Of a DNA stretch of 64,000 nt, positions 19,502 through 28,504 are shown one piece after another. Below the pieces are notes generated by a model. It made no database searches. It was not told the DNA's origin and saw nothing but the letters and a program-made list of their open reading frames with translations. This DNA is from Deltaproteobacteria bacterium (lineage in GTDB: Bacteria; Desulfobacterota; Desulfobacteria; Desulfobacterales; B30-G6): NCBI GenBank assembly GCA_022340465.1, contig JAJDNW010000024.1, positions 59,988 through 123,987 on the forward strand, written 5' to 3'. The first letter of the stretch is position 1, and every line of letters starts with the position of its first letter. The translations under genes and the position numbers were made by a program.

Positions 19502-20647
19502 ATGGACAGACCCATCTATCTGGACTACAACGGCACGACGCCGCACGACGCGGAGGTGGTCGAGGCCATGCGGCCCTTTCTGGAGACCGAATTCGGCAAT
19601 CCCTCCAGTTCCCATTGGTACGGGATCAAACCCCGGCAGGCGGTGGAAGCGGCGCGCCGGCAGGTGGCCGGCCTTTTGAACTGCCAGCCAGGGGAGGTTT
19701 TTTTCACCAGCGGCGGCACCGAGTCCAACAACCACGCCATCCTGGGAACGGCGCAAGCCCTGCAGGCCCGGGGGAACCACATCATCACCAGCAGTTTCGA
19801 GCATCCAGCCGTGTTCGAAGTGTGCGGCTACCTGGAGCGCAACGGTTTCGAGATCACCTACCTGCCGGTAAGCGAGGAGGGGATGGTTGACCCCAACCGG
19901 GTGGCGGACGCCGTGCGTCCCGAGACCATCCTGATCTCCATCATGCACGCCAACAACGAAGTCGGGACCGTGCAGCCCATTGCCGCCGTCGGCCGCATCG
20001 CCGAGGAACACGGTATTGCCCTGCATGCGGATGCCGCCCAGTCGGTGGGCAAAATCCCCACCGATGTTCAGGTGATGGGGGTGCACCTGCTCTCGGTGGC
20101 CGGGCACAAGGTGTATGCCCCCAAGGGGATCGGCGCCCTGTATGTTCGACCGCCGCTCAAGCCGGAACGCTTCTGTCACGGCGCCGGACAGGAAAAAGGG
20201 GCGCGGGCCGGCACCGAAAACGTGATGGGCATCGTCGGGTTGGGCAAGGCCTGCGAGATCGCCAAAAGAGACCTGGAAAAAAACATGGCCCACATGAAAT
20301 ACCTGCGTGACAGGCTCCACGAGGGGCTTTTGAGCCGTCTGGCGGACATTCGTGTGAACGGCCACCAGGAACAGCGCCTTCCCAACACCCTGAGCGTTTC
20401 CTTCAAGGATATCGAAGCCAACCGTCTGCTGGAGGAAATCGGCCTCGATGTGGCGGTTTCTGCCGGGGCGGCATGTCATGCCGGCACCGTGGCGTTGTCC
20501 CACGTGCTCATCGCCATGGGCGTCCCCGTGGAGTGGGCCAAGGGGACCCTGCGCTTCAGTTTGGGCAAGATGACCACCGAGGCGGAGATCGATAAAACCA
20601 TCCGTGTGGTCGCCGATGCCGTGGGGAAATTGCGGCCGGCCTGTTGA
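19502..20647 (+). CDS. Cysteine desulfurase, NifS/IscS-like (class V aminotransferase)
   Basis: A 381-residue PLP enzyme that moves sulfur from cysteine to a protein persulfide. The ATG at 19502 has a ggaggag site 6 bases ahead. Landmarks: YLDYNGTTPHDAEV at the start, FTSGGTESNNHAI, HADAAQSVGK, the PLP lysine in AGHKVYAPKGIGALY, and the arginine loop GARAGTENV. The catalytic Cys lies in SAGAACHAG, where IscS has SSGSAC, so it is a divergent relative. The rhodanese just upstream is a likely sulfur acceptor. Selenocysteine lyase activity is possible given the window's selenium genes. Confidence 0.88.
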   Translation: MDRPIYLDYNGTTPHDAEVVEAMRPFLETEFGNPSSSHWYGIKPRQAVEAARRQVAGLLNCQPGEVFFTSGGTESNNHAILGTAQALQARGNHIITSSFEHPAVFEVCGYLERNGFEITYLPVSEEGMVDPNRVADAVRPETILISIMHANNEVGTVQPIAAVGRIAEEHGIALHADAAQSVGKIPTDVQVMGVHLLSVAGHKVYAPKGIGALYVRPPLKPERFCHGAGQEKGARAGTENVMGIVGLGKACEIAKRDLEKNMAHMKYLRDRLHEGLLSRLADIRVNGHQEQRLPNTLSVSFKDIEANRLLEEIGLDVAVSAGAACHAGTVALSHVLIAMGVPVEWAKGTLRFSLGKMTTEAEIDKTIRVVADAVGKLRPAC

Positions 20648-20654
20648 AAGCCGT

Positions 20655-20699
20655 TATACCGGTTGTCATATATATGTTCCGATACAACCGATGTCCAAC
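20655..20699 (-). repeat. Right arm of a 45-bp inverted repeat
   Basis: The arm begins tataccggttgtcatatata, 8 bases after the cysteine desulfurase stop. It is the reverse complement of 18696-18740 with one mismatch. The distance between arms is about 1.9 kb. Confidence 0.85.
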
Positions 20700-20750
20700 A
20701 CAGGGTGGATGATGAATTTACTTGTATTGTCAGAGGGCTATTAGGGTCAC

Positions 20751-20780
20751 GTCATTCCTGCGGAGGCAGGAATCCAGAAC
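20751..20780. repeat. Dispersed REP-like repeat copy
   Basis: The segment starts gtcattcctgcggaggcagg and continues aatccagaac, related to 14037-14103. It lies 50 bases beyond the right inverted-repeat arm in the 198-base spacer before the YkgJ-type gene. Confidence 0.55.
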
Positions 20781-20845
20781 ATTTAACTGGGCTACGGGCG
20801 GCTCGGGTGTAACGTGGGATTTAGAAATTTTCAACAGGCAAAACG

Positions 20846-21622
20846 CTAACCGGTCCGTTCCTTGAGCGGCCCCTGCCCGCCGAGAAAACGCAGAATCCAG
20901 TCGAACCCCAGCAGCAGCAGTTCGGTTTCGCTGCGCCCGACCTTTTCCAGGCGTTTCTCTGCCACGTGGAACCGTGACAGAAAGCTGCTTTCGAACACGA
21001 AGCGGCGGAAAGTGTCCATGTTGTAGGCCGCCATGTAGACCATTTTCATGGCGGGGCTGTCCACACCCTGTCCCCCGAAAGGGTTCCGGCGCAGCAGGGC
21101 GTCCACCATCGCCCAGCTGGCGTTGACGGCGTTGTAGGGTTCCATTTCCTGGTCCTGCATCCACTGCTCGGCCGTCCAGGCCTTTTCCTCCCGGTGCCCC
21201 AGGCAGTATGAATGCCGGGCCACGTAGAAGCTGTAGTGAACGCGGCCGCTTTTCGTGCCGGACATGGCCGGTTCCAGGGGGTAGGCCCGGCAGGCGTAGG
21301 GACGGTCTTCATAAACCTGACAGCCCTCGGGATGCAGAAAGGGGCAGGGTCTGCCTTCCCGGTTGCTCATTTTCAACATCACGTGGGGAAAATAGGGGTT
21401 GTCGCGGAAGGCGGTGACGGTGTGTGCGGCCAAAAAGGCCTCGGACGTCATGCCGCAGCGTTGTTTCAACCGGACGATGTCGTATGGGTACAGGTACATG
21501 TCCGCATCGTGACAGCAGCGGGTGAAGCATGCCACGCCCCGGTGGCAGGCGAACTCGAAGGTGTCCCCCGCCAGCACATACCGGTCGCTTGTAAGGTGTT
21601 TTTCAGGTGTCTTTTCGTTCAT
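20846..21622 (-). CDS. YkgJ-type cysteine-cluster protein
   Basis: A 258-residue protein with the YkgJ (CxxCxxxCC-like) cluster pattern: CHRGVACFTRCCHDADM near residues 25-41, then CPFLHPEGCQVYEDRPYACR near 98-117. These cysteines probably hold a metal or Fe-S centre, as proposed for the family. The start at 21622 (MNEKTPEKHL) overlaps the end of the upstream gene by ATGA, which argues for translational coupling and against the longer upstream reading. The C-terminal half has no recognised domain. Confidence 0.82.
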   Translation of the reverse strand: MNEKTPEKHLTSDRYVLAGDTFEFACHRGVACFTRCCHDADMYLYPYDIVRLKQRCGMTSEAFLAAHTVTAFRDNPYFPHVMLKMSNREGRPCPFLHPEGCQVYEDRPYACRAYPLEPAMSGTKSGRVHYSFYVARHSYCLGHREEKAWTAEQWMQDQEMEPYNAVNASWAMVDALLRRNPFGGQGVDSPAMKMVYMAAYNMDTFRRFVFESSFLSRFHVAEKRLEKVGRSETELLLLGFDWILRFLGGQGPLKERTG

Positions 21623-22056
21623 GATGGTGTAACCGGCTGCCTTTCCAGGGACTTTTTGATGTTGCGGCGGGCCAGCTGAAGCACGCGCAGGACCAGCACC
21701 AGGCCCCCTGCAATACTGACCGCCAGGCTGACGGCCATGGTCTTTTGTCCCACCGGTTTGAACATGGCGCCCGTGACCATAAAGGCCACCAGCATGACGC
21801 CCATGACCCAGAACACGAAGGCCGCCGCACACCGCAGGGCGGTCCGCCGGTGGTAGTCGCGTCGTCCGGCGGCGGACATGTGCGCCCACTCCCTGCGCCC
21901 GGTAACGAAATCCCCGCCGCAGTGGGGGCAGGTTTCCTTTTCAGGACCCACGGTGTTTCTCGAAAAAAGTCCCGAACGCCACTCGACCTCTTTCCCGCAG
22001 TGCGGGCAGTATTCGGAGATGAATGTCTGCATGACATTCAGGTCCCGGCCAGGCAT
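21619..22056 (-). CDS. Zinc-ribbon membrane protein of unknown function
   Basis: Up to 145 residues. An N-terminal zinc ribbon (YCPHCGKEV and TCPHCGGDF, two CxxC pairs about 27 residues apart) is followed by two transmembrane helices (about residues 75-100 and 107-128). The start may be 22056, overlapping the upstream gene by 19 bases, or 22032 (MQTFISEYCPHCG), which lies just after that gene's stop. It is coupled to the YkgJ-type gene. No function is known to me. Confidence 0.7.
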   Translation of the reverse strand: MPGRDLNVMQTFISEYCPHCGKEVEWRSGLFSRNTVGPEKETCPHCGGDFVTGRREWAHMSAAGRRDYHRRTALRCAAAFVFWVMGVMLVAFMVTGAMFKPVGQKTMAVSLAVSIAGGLVLVLRVLQLARRNIKKSLERQPVTPS

Positions 22057-23183
22057 GCCCGCAAGGCCTGGTCCAAATCTTCCCTGATATCATCGGGATC
22101 TTCGATGCCCACGGACAACCGCATCAAGCGGTCGGTGATGCCCAGTTCTTCGCGTTCGGCAGCGCTCATCTTGGCATGGGAGGTGGTAACCGGCGCGCAG
22201 ATGATCGTTTCCACACCTCCCAGGCTCAAGGCCGGCCTTATCATTTTCAGGTTCCTGAGAAATTGATGCGGATCCACCTTGTCTTCATTCAGCTCAAAGG
22301 AAACCATGCCGCCGAAACCGTTCATCTGTTGACAGGCGATTGCATGTCCCGGGTGGTCTTCAAGACCGGGATAATACACCTTGCTGATGAGGGGGTTTTT
22401 CTTGAGGAAACCGGCCGTGGCCAATGCATTTTCATTCTGACGCTCCACCCGGATGCCAAGGGTTTTCAAGCTTCTTTCAATCAGATAGCAGGTCCCGGCA
22501 TTCAAGCTTCCGCCGAAATTAGCGGCCGTAGTTTGCATGCGCTCCACCAGGTTTGCGGAAGCGAGTGCGACTCCGCAGCAGATGTCGCTGTGCCCGCCGA
22601 TATACTTGGTTCCGCTGTGAACAACGATATCCATGCCTAAATCGATGGGATTCTGGTTGATGGGGGAGGCAAAGGTGTTGTCGATGATGGTCAAGATATT
22701 TTTCGATCCGGCCAGATCGGCCACCGCCCGGATATCCGTGATCGACAGGAGCGGATTAGAGGGCGTTTCGATGTAGATGATACGGGTGTTTTCACGAATC
22801 ACTTTTTGGATGTCGGAGAGCTGATTGGAAACGAAATCGTAAGTGATGCCGAAGCGGTCGAACTCGGCCGTGGCAAAATGGTGGGTCCCGCCATATATGT
22901 CCTTTTGAAGAACGATGTGGTCGCCCTGGCCGACCAAGGCAAAGACAGCCGTGCTGATGGCGGCCATGCCGGAGCTGAAGATCAGTCCGTTTTCTGCATT
23001 TTCCAGCGCACACAGCTTTTTGACGATGGCGGCTTGGTTGGGCGTGTTGAAATAGCGGGGATAAACGTTTTCGTCGCGATCCAGATATTCAAATGATGAG
23101 GAGGTGAAAACAGGTGTGTTGATTCCTCTAGTGGTTGGTTCCATATAGGTGCCACTGTGAACGCACTGGGTATGTTTTTTCAT
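22038..23183 (-). CDS. Cys/Met metabolism PLP-dependent enzyme (cystathionine gamma-synthase/lyase type)
   Basis: A 381-residue trans-sulfuration family enzyme. Family marks: YPRYFNTPNQ near the start, FSSGMAAISTAVFALVGQGD, the PLP lysine in VHSGTKYIGGHSD, and RLSVGIEDPDDIREDL near the C-terminus. The family includes MetB, MetC, cystathionine gamma-lyase and methionine gamma-lyase; sequence reading alone does not settle which reaction applies. Its downstream neighbours are the zinc-ribbon and YkgJ-type genes. Confidence 0.88.
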   Translation of the reverse strand: MKKHTQCVHSGTYMEPTTRGINTPVFTSSSFEYLDRDENVYPRYFNTPNQAAIVKKLCALENAENGLIFSSGMAAISTAVFALVGQGDHIVLQKDIYGGTHHFATAEFDRFGITYDFVSNQLSDIQKVIRENTRIIYIETPSNPLLSITDIRAVADLAGSKNILTIIDNTFASPINQNPIDLGMDIVVHSGTKYIGGHSDICCGVALASANLVERMQTTAANFGGSLNAGTCYLIERSLKTLGIRVERQNENALATAGFLKKNPLISKVYYPGLEDHPGHAIACQQMNGFGGMVSFELNEDKVDPHQFLRNLKMIRPALSLGGVETIICAPVTTSHAKMSAAEREELGITDRLMRLSVGIEDPDDIREDLDQALRACLAGT

Positions 23184-23363
23184 GTTTCATTCTCCATCGT
23201 TAAAATTTCGGATCTATCGGTTTCACTGCCGGAACGATATCATCCCCGGCTGCCAGCCGCTGCAAACTGCGCCGTAGCAGTATTCCCCCGGGTTTGACAC
23301 GCAACACAGCAGTGCATAGCTTTGCATTTATATTACAAAGGCAACTATGGGGTAGCGGGTCAA

Positions 23364-24731
23364 ATGAATACCGACAATGGATTGACAACCAGGCCGATTC
23401 CGGGCCTGATCGCCCAGCTGGCGATTCCCGCCAGCATCGGCATGTTTTTCAACACCATGTACAACGTGGTGGACACCTGGTTCAGCGGCCTGATCTCCAC
23501 GGAGGCGATTGCGGCCCTGTCCCTCTCTTTTCCGGTTTTTTTTGTCATCCTGTCCATCGGCTTCGGTATCAGCACCGGAACGACGGCCCTGATCGCCAAC
23601 GCGTTGGGTGCCGGGGATGAAAATGAGGCCCGGTTGTATGCGGTTCAGTCTGTTTCCTTTACCGTGATCCTGTCCCTGATGCTGTCCACTGTGGGGCTTT
23701 ATGCGTCCCCCCTTCTTTTCAGGATTCTGGGCGCCCACGGGTCCTATCTCTCGATTTCCCTGGCCTACATCGACGTCATTTTCTACGGGCTGGTGTTTTT
23801 TGCCCTGACCTACGTGCTGAATGCCATCCTTGTCGCTCAGGGCGATACCAAAACGTTTCGCAACGTGTTGATATTGGGGTTTTTCCTCAACCTGGCGTTC
23901 GACCCCTGGTTTATTTTCGGCGGGTTGGGCCTGCCGGCACTGGGTCTTGCCGGCGTGGCCTGGGCCACCATTCTCATCCAGTTTTTCAGTTTCCTCTTCA
24001 TGGGGTGGCGCGTGATCCGTACCGGCCTGATATGCCGCGACTGCTGGGGCATGTTCGTGCCGCGGTGGCGCTATTTCGTGGAGATTGCCAGGCAGGGCTT
24101 TCCGGCCAGCCTCAACACCATGACCATCGCCATCGGCATCTTCATCATCACCTGGTTTCTCAGTCGGTTCGGTCAGACCGCCGTAGCGGCGTACGGCATC
24201 GCCACCCGGGTCGACCAGATCGCCCTGCTTCCCATTATGGGGCTTTCCACCGCCACCCTGACGCTGGTGGGCCAGAACAACGGCGCCGGGAAATACGACC
24301 GCTGCCGCGAAGCCTATCACAAGGCCCTCTTTTACGGCATCCTGGTCACCACGGTGAGCATTGTCGTCGTGTTCGCCATACCGCGCCTCATCATGCAGGC
24401 CTTTACCGAGGACAGTGCGGTGGTGGGCATCGGCGCCTTTTATTTGAGGATTTCCGCTTTCATCTACTGGGCCTACATCATCCTGTTCGTCGCCGTGGCC
24501 GCGATGCAGGGGTTGAAGCGGCCGCTTTACGCCATCTGGATCGGCCTTTACCGCCAGATCACGGCTCCGGCGGTCGTGTTTTACGCCCTGGCCTATCTTT
24601 TGGGAATGGGCCTTACCGGCATCTGGTGGGGCATTTTCCTGGTCACCTGGTCGGCCGCCCTCTTCACCCTCTATTATGTCCGGCGCACCATGAACAGGGC
24701 ATTTTCACCTGAGTCGAGCGTTTCAACGTAA
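23364..24731 (+). CDS. MATE-family multidrug/cation efflux transporter
   Basis: A 455-residue membrane protein with 12 predicted helices in two MatE repeats (LAIPASIGMFFNTMYNVVDT in the first, IARQGFPASLNTMTIAIGIF in the second). Start at 23364 (MNTDNGLTT) with gggt upstream; an in-frame ATG 42 bases earlier is less likely. It exports organic cations or drugs in exchange for Na+ or H+ in known members. It stands alone, convergent with the lipoprotein gene. Confidence 0.9.
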   Translation: MNTDNGLTTRPIPGLIAQLAIPASIGMFFNTMYNVVDTWFSGLISTEAIAALSLSFPVFFVILSIGFGISTGTTALIANALGAGDENEARLYAVQSVSFTVILSLMLSTVGLYASPLLFRILGAHGSYLSISLAYIDVIFYGLVFFALTYVLNAILVAQGDTKTFRNVLILGFFLNLAFDPWFIFGGLGLPALGLAGVAWATILIQFFSFLFMGWRVIRTGLICRDCWGMFVPRWRYFVEIARQGFPASLNTMTIAIGIFIITWFLSRFGQTAVAAYGIATRVDQIALLPIMGLSTATLTLVGQNNGAGKYDRCREAYHKALFYGILVTTVSIVVVFAIPRLIMQAFTEDSAVVGIGAFYLRISAFIYWAYIILFVAVAAMQGLKRPLYAIWIGLYRQITAPAVVFYALAYLLGMGLTGIWWGIFLVTWSAALFTLYYVRRTMNRAFSPESSVST

Positions 24732-24758
24732 ATTCAACTAATTTGTCAAGAGCCCCGG

Positions 24759-26564
24759 TTACGGCGGGGACAGGTCGAATACCTCGGGACGGGTGAAGTA
24801 ACCGCTTGTATCTTTTACCGACAGCCACACTTTAAGGGCGCTGTCGATCGGTATGCTCAGGGAGTCGCCCCCTTCTTCCGTCCAGTCGCTGTCGTTGTCG
24901 AATTTGTACCGGACCGCCAGCACTTCCCTGCCGGTTTCCTGAGACGGGGCATAGGTCACGTTCAGCAGTTCTCCCTCAACGGAACAAGCGCTCATCTGCG
25001 GCTCAAGCTCGGTGGCCATGAGTGCGTAGGGGTTGCCCCTGGTGACTCCGTCACCACCGTCGCACCAGATGTTCACGCTCACCAGGTCTTCCAGATAAAT
25101 AAGGTGGCCGTTGCTTTCGGGATAGAAAGCGGCCGTGGGGTCGATGATGTTGATGTTGGCCTGATAAGCGTAGCTGTCCACTGACGACGGATTGCCGAAG
25201 GGGTCGCTGTAGTAGCTTTCTCCACGGAGAACGCTGTTGACCGTGCCCACGTCCGCCCAGAGTTGGAAATGAACGGCTCCCCTCAATATGGGCGGGTCTT
25301 CCAGGATGTTGCCGTCATCGTCTTCGAAGCGGATCGAGAACGAAGCGATGCGGCCCTCTTCATCCACGTTTATCTCAGGGACGGGGTGGAAGCTCTGCTC
25401 GCTGTTTTCGAAGACGTAGATGTTTTCCTGGTGGGTCTGTCCGTCGGCCGTGGCGTATTCGACCAGGTAATCGCCCACCGGCGCATTGACAGGGTCGGTA
25501 ATGTTGCCGCCGGCCTGGGCCGTTAAATCGGAGTCATCGGAATGGTTGCAGCGCAGGTCCAGGGGGACTTCGCTGACATCCGTTTCCTGGCCCTCGACCT
25601 GCTGGTCTTCGCAGGGATAGCCGTAAAAATAGGTGACCCGGGTGTCATCGGGAAAAACGACCCGTCCGCCCCGTTCCCCCTGCTCGTCGTAGAGGTCTTT
25701 GGCCGTGTAGCCGTTTTTGTTGGTGGTGAACTGCAGCACGAAAGAGCGGTCTGACTCTTGCACGACGTCGTCGCGCCAGTCACCGCTCCCGTCCCAGTCA
25801 TAGGGTTCAAGGGTTCCCCGGTCCAGGTAAGTGGTGGTCGCATAGTGTAAATCCAGCCTGGCCGTATAGTCCTGAAAGCGGCGCTCGATGATGGAGACGA
25901 CATATTCCCAGGGGATGCGGGATTTTTCCCGGTCAACCAGGGGATGGAAGGTAACCAGGTCCTGCCAGTCGACCTGACCGTCTCCATTGACGTCCTCACG
26001 AATGATCGCCCTGGCCACGCGCCGCAGCACGGTTCGTATGCCTTCGGGGTCCGCGGCCGGATCATAGCCCGGCGGCAGGTTGGAGTCACCCATGGGGTTG
26101 GTGGCGTTGGCAATGGCGTCGAATACGGCGTCCGTGGCAAACAGCAGCAGGGGATTGGCCACAACCCGCAGGGTTTCGAGATCGACCGGGCTGGGCAGGA
26201 CGAATTCGAGGGCCGTCTCGTTGGGCGTGGGCGTTTCGTCCCGGATGCCGTCGTCGTCCGCGTCGACGTCGAATCCGCCGGTGACCCTCACCAGCAGCGG
26301 CATATCCGCAATTTCCGTGATGGCGTCGATGGTGATGCTCCCGGCCTCGGTCAACGCCGCTGCATCACTGGTGACCCCGGAGCGGATAACGACATCGGGA
26401 TCCTTCAACGTCGTGATGGTGAAGTCGGCGTCCACGATGGGCCCCATGACGACGTTGAAGGTCACCGTTGACCCGCCGCCACCTCCCCCGCTGCACGACA
26501 TGCAAAGCAGCAGCGAAAAGAAAACCGGCAGCAGGTTAAAGCGTGTGGATCCCTTCATTGGCAT
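24759..26564 (-). CDS. Large lipoprotein with EF-hand/dockerin-like calcium motifs, function unknown
   Basis: A 601-residue protein. The signal peptide ends in a lipobox (LLLCMSC, Cys near residue 24), followed by a six-Gly linker typical of surface lipoproteins. Calcium-loop-like stretches appear: DVDADDDGIRDE near residue 100, EDVNGDGQVDWQDL near 190-205, and DWDGSGDWRDD near 250. Most of the rest looks beta-rich. I do not recognise a named family. It lies 33 bases downstream of the UGA-containing gene and could share its transcript. Confidence 0.75.
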   Translation of the reverse strand: MPMKGSTRFNLLPVFFSLLLCMSCSGGGGGGSTVTFNVVMGPIVDADFTITTLKDPDVVIRSGVTSDAAALTEAGSITIDAITEIADMPLLVRVTGGFDVDADDDGIRDETPTPNETALEFVLPSPVDLETLRVVANPLLLFATDAVFDAIANATNPMGDSNLPPGYDPAADPEGIRTVLRRVARAIIREDVNGDGQVDWQDLVTFHPLVDREKSRIPWEYVVSIIERRFQDYTARLDLHYATTTYLDRGTLEPYDWDGSGDWRDDVVQESDRSFVLQFTTNKNGYTAKDLYDEQGERGGRVVFPDDTRVTYFYGYPCEDQQVEGQETDVSEVPLDLRCNHSDDSDLTAQAGGNITDPVNAPVGDYLVEYATADGQTHQENIYVFENSEQSFHPVPEINVDEEGRIASFSIRFEDDDGNILEDPPILRGAVHFQLWADVGTVNSVLRGESYYSDPFGNPSSVDSYAYQANINIIDPTAAFYPESNGHLIYLEDLVSVNIWCDGGDGVTRGNPYALMATELEPQMSACSVEGELLNVTYAPSQETGREVLAVRYKFDNDSDWTEEGGDSLSIPIDSALKVWLSVKDTSGYFTRPEVFDLSPP

Positions 26565-26597
26565 ACCTTCCCATAGAGGTCGTTTAAAGGTGGTTTG

Positions 26598-27092
26598 CTA
26601 GGCCTGTACGAACAGCCCTTTGTCTTCCTCCAGCGCATACAGCTTGTCGACCATGAATTCCACGTATTTCTGGCACTTTTCCTTCCAGATGCCGGAATCC
26701 AGGAATTCTTTGTAAACACCGGGTTTGGAGAAATCCATGCCGATAAGCCCGCTGCAGGTGATGTCGCCGAAATGTTGATTGAATTCAGTGACTATTTTGG
26801 CTGAATGGGTACGGATGGCATGGCGGGCCTGCTTGGCGCCCTCCTTGTCATCCAGAGAGGCACGATGGCGCAAACCGAGAAAGACCGCCGAGGAGGACAC
26901 CACCCCGCAGGGGGCGTTCTGAAACCCGCCGATACCGCCTAAAAAAGGGATACCGGCCCACAGAAAGTCTTCGTTTTCCAAACCATAAGCTTCCCACATA
27001 ACTTGCAGGACGGAAGGCCCTCAGTGGTATCCACCCAACATGAGTTTCTGGGCACGATCCTTGGCCTCTTGGACGGTCATTTTCATCTGCAT
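26598..27092 (-). CDS. C_GCAxxG_C_C-type putative redox selenoprotein (in-frame UGA at codon 24)
   Basis: Read from the ATG at 27092, which has an excellent aaggagg site, the frame runs 164 residues through one TGA at 27021-27023. Without read-through the remaining frame would begin at MWEAYG and lack the conserved N-terminal region. With read-through the N-terminus reads KLMLGGYHUGPSVLQVMWEA, where U replaces the first conserved Cys of the family. Other family cysteines follow in NAPCGVV, ITCSGL and EKCQKY. A Cys homologue in the window (51570-52145) has Cys at the matching place (RQLLCTEAVL). The redox role is proposed for the family, not proven. A nonsense mutation is the alternative. Confidence 0.8.
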
Positions 27093-27244
27093 CAGGGTTT
27101 CCTCCTTGCGTTAAGGGTTTTAGGATGAAGATGCTATAAAACCCCGAAAACAGCATTAAAGTCAACCCCGGGCGAAAAAATTTAGGAGATTTCAGCCTTG
27201 ATTCGCAAATAGCGCCATATTTTTATGCGGGTCATTAACGGGAA

Positions 27245-27273
27245 TTGACAATCCGTGTTTATCTGATTATTGT
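27245..27273 (+). promoter_or_regulatory. Candidate sigma70 promoter for tmRNA
   Basis: ttgaca at 27245-27250, a 17-base spacer and tattgt at 27268-27273. Transcription would begin near 27280 and give a leader of about 75 bases before the mature tmRNA 5' end. Confidence 0.5.
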
Positions 27274-27355
27274 TTATTAGATAAAAAGGGGTAACATCGG
27301 CGCAGCCGAGTTGAGCAAGAATTGTTTTACAATAATTGTCGATCTTTGAAAAATT

Positions 27356-27707
27356 GGGGGCGAAACGGCTTCGACGGGGATAAGGAAGCTCTGATTGCAT
27401 GTCGAGCTCCTGTCAGCTCGTAAAACGACGGGAACTAAATATAATCGCAGACGATTATGAATACGCTCTAGCCGCTTAAGGCTAGCGTCCTTCCGGACCA
27501 TTCCTGCTAATCCGGACAGGGCGACGACTCGCAGGATAGCCGATCACGACTTTTCGCTAAATGAACGGCGAACTTCCAGCGGAATAGCCTTGTGAGCATC
27601 TTGTCTGATAGGCACTCGCAGAGGCGAATCCTCAAGATCAGACTAAACATGTAGATATCAGTGTGGAATATTTTCGGACGCGGGTTCGACTCCCGCCGCC
27701 TCCACCA
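27356..27707 (+). ncRNA. ssrA: Transfer-messenger RNA (tmRNA)
   Basis: The 5' end ggggg-cgaaacggcttcgacgg and the 3' end cgggttcgactcccgccgcc-tccacca form the tRNA-like domain; the 7-bp acceptor stem pairs gggggcg with cgcctcc and CCA is encoded. The tag reading frame starts at GCA 27447 and reads ADDYEYALAA before TAA at 27477-27479. With SmpB it releases stalled ribosomes and tags the truncated protein for proteolysis. smpB is also in the window, 29 kb away. Confidence 0.97.
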
Positions 27708-27729
27708 TGCTTCGCCCTTCGGGCTACGC

Positions 27730-27768
27730 ACGGCAGGCCATTATTAAGAGGCTTGCCGTTCTTGTTTT
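27730..27768 (+). terminator. Rho-independent terminator of tmRNA
   Basis: A 10-bp stem (acggcaggcc with ggcttgccgt, one G-U pair), loop of about 10 bases, then a T-rich tail (tcttgtttt). It begins 22 bases after the mature 3' end. Confidence 0.8.
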
Positions 27769-28032
27769 AAGTGATATATGAATAATTTCAGGCGAAGCAT
27801 GCCCTGCCAAGTTTCCTGGAACGAAGCGGGGCGCACCAACCTCCCATAAAAACGCATACCTTTGAAAAATATCTGAAATCGCATTCTGGCATTGCGTTTG
27901 CTAATAAGCGCCTTTGATAAAGCCCGGCATAATTTTTGAGGCGGTCAATTAGGAAAGAATTTATATATAGAAACAAGCGGTTATATCTTTTCCAAATTAT
28001 TCCCACCCTAAAAAACGTTTTGATATCGCTCT

Positions 28033-28353
28033 ATGTCCAACCTGATAGAACAGATGCCGGCAAAACATATGAGCGTTAATCGTTTAAAGAGCATATCATT
28101 GAAGCAAATGGTCGCAAACGAAGCTTCTGCTCAAAATATGAGATTAAGAAATGAAGGCGCGCACCTGACGCTGGATCAGGCCGAATGCTTGTGTAACGGC
28201 GAAGTGGTGCCGGAAGCCGACTCGGATGATGCGCGGGAACTGCTCAATTACCTGTCAGCTATTGAATTCGTTTCCGAGCACACGTCTGAAAATGTCGACA
28301 ACCTACAATGTCACCGCATCGATGCCTTTTCATATTTGAGCAGTTTAATTTAA
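28033..28353 (+). CDS. Small hypothetical protein
   Basis: A possible 106-residue soluble protein, acidic in its second half, with no signal peptide, membrane helix or motif I know. The start has no clear ribosome-binding site. It lies in an AT-rich stretch just downstream of tmRNA, a position where remnants of integrated elements are common. The spacers 27769-28032 and 28354-28504 hold nothing else I can support, apart from an imperfect AT-rich dyad near 28365-28395. Confidence 0.35.
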   Translation: MSNLIEQMPAKHMSVNRLKSISLKQMVANEASAQNMRLRNEGAHLTLDQAECLCNGEVVPEADSDDARELLNYLSAIEFVSEHTSENVDNLQCHRIDAFSYLSSLI

Positions 28354-28504
28354 TATAAACTATTGATTAATCATCATAACCTGTTAATTATCAAACGATT
28401 CGAAAAAATGACCACTTTTCAATAAAAATTTCCATGTTGCGTCTATAGCCTCTGATCATATTTCAGCTGGCAACCAGCTACGTTCAAAAGGGAAATATAA
28501 CGGC

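Noticed and set aside
26598..26999. Taking the C_GCAxxG_C_C gene as starting at 26999 (MWEAYG)
   Set aside because: It lacks a ribosome-binding site and the conserved N-terminal part, which is present upstream in the same frame across one TGA with an excellent site before its ATG.
27356..27707. Phage or island attachment duplicates at the tmRNA 3' end
   Set aside because: No integrase and no second copy of the tmRNA 3' end were found in the window; only a possible old island is kept as a low-weight finding.
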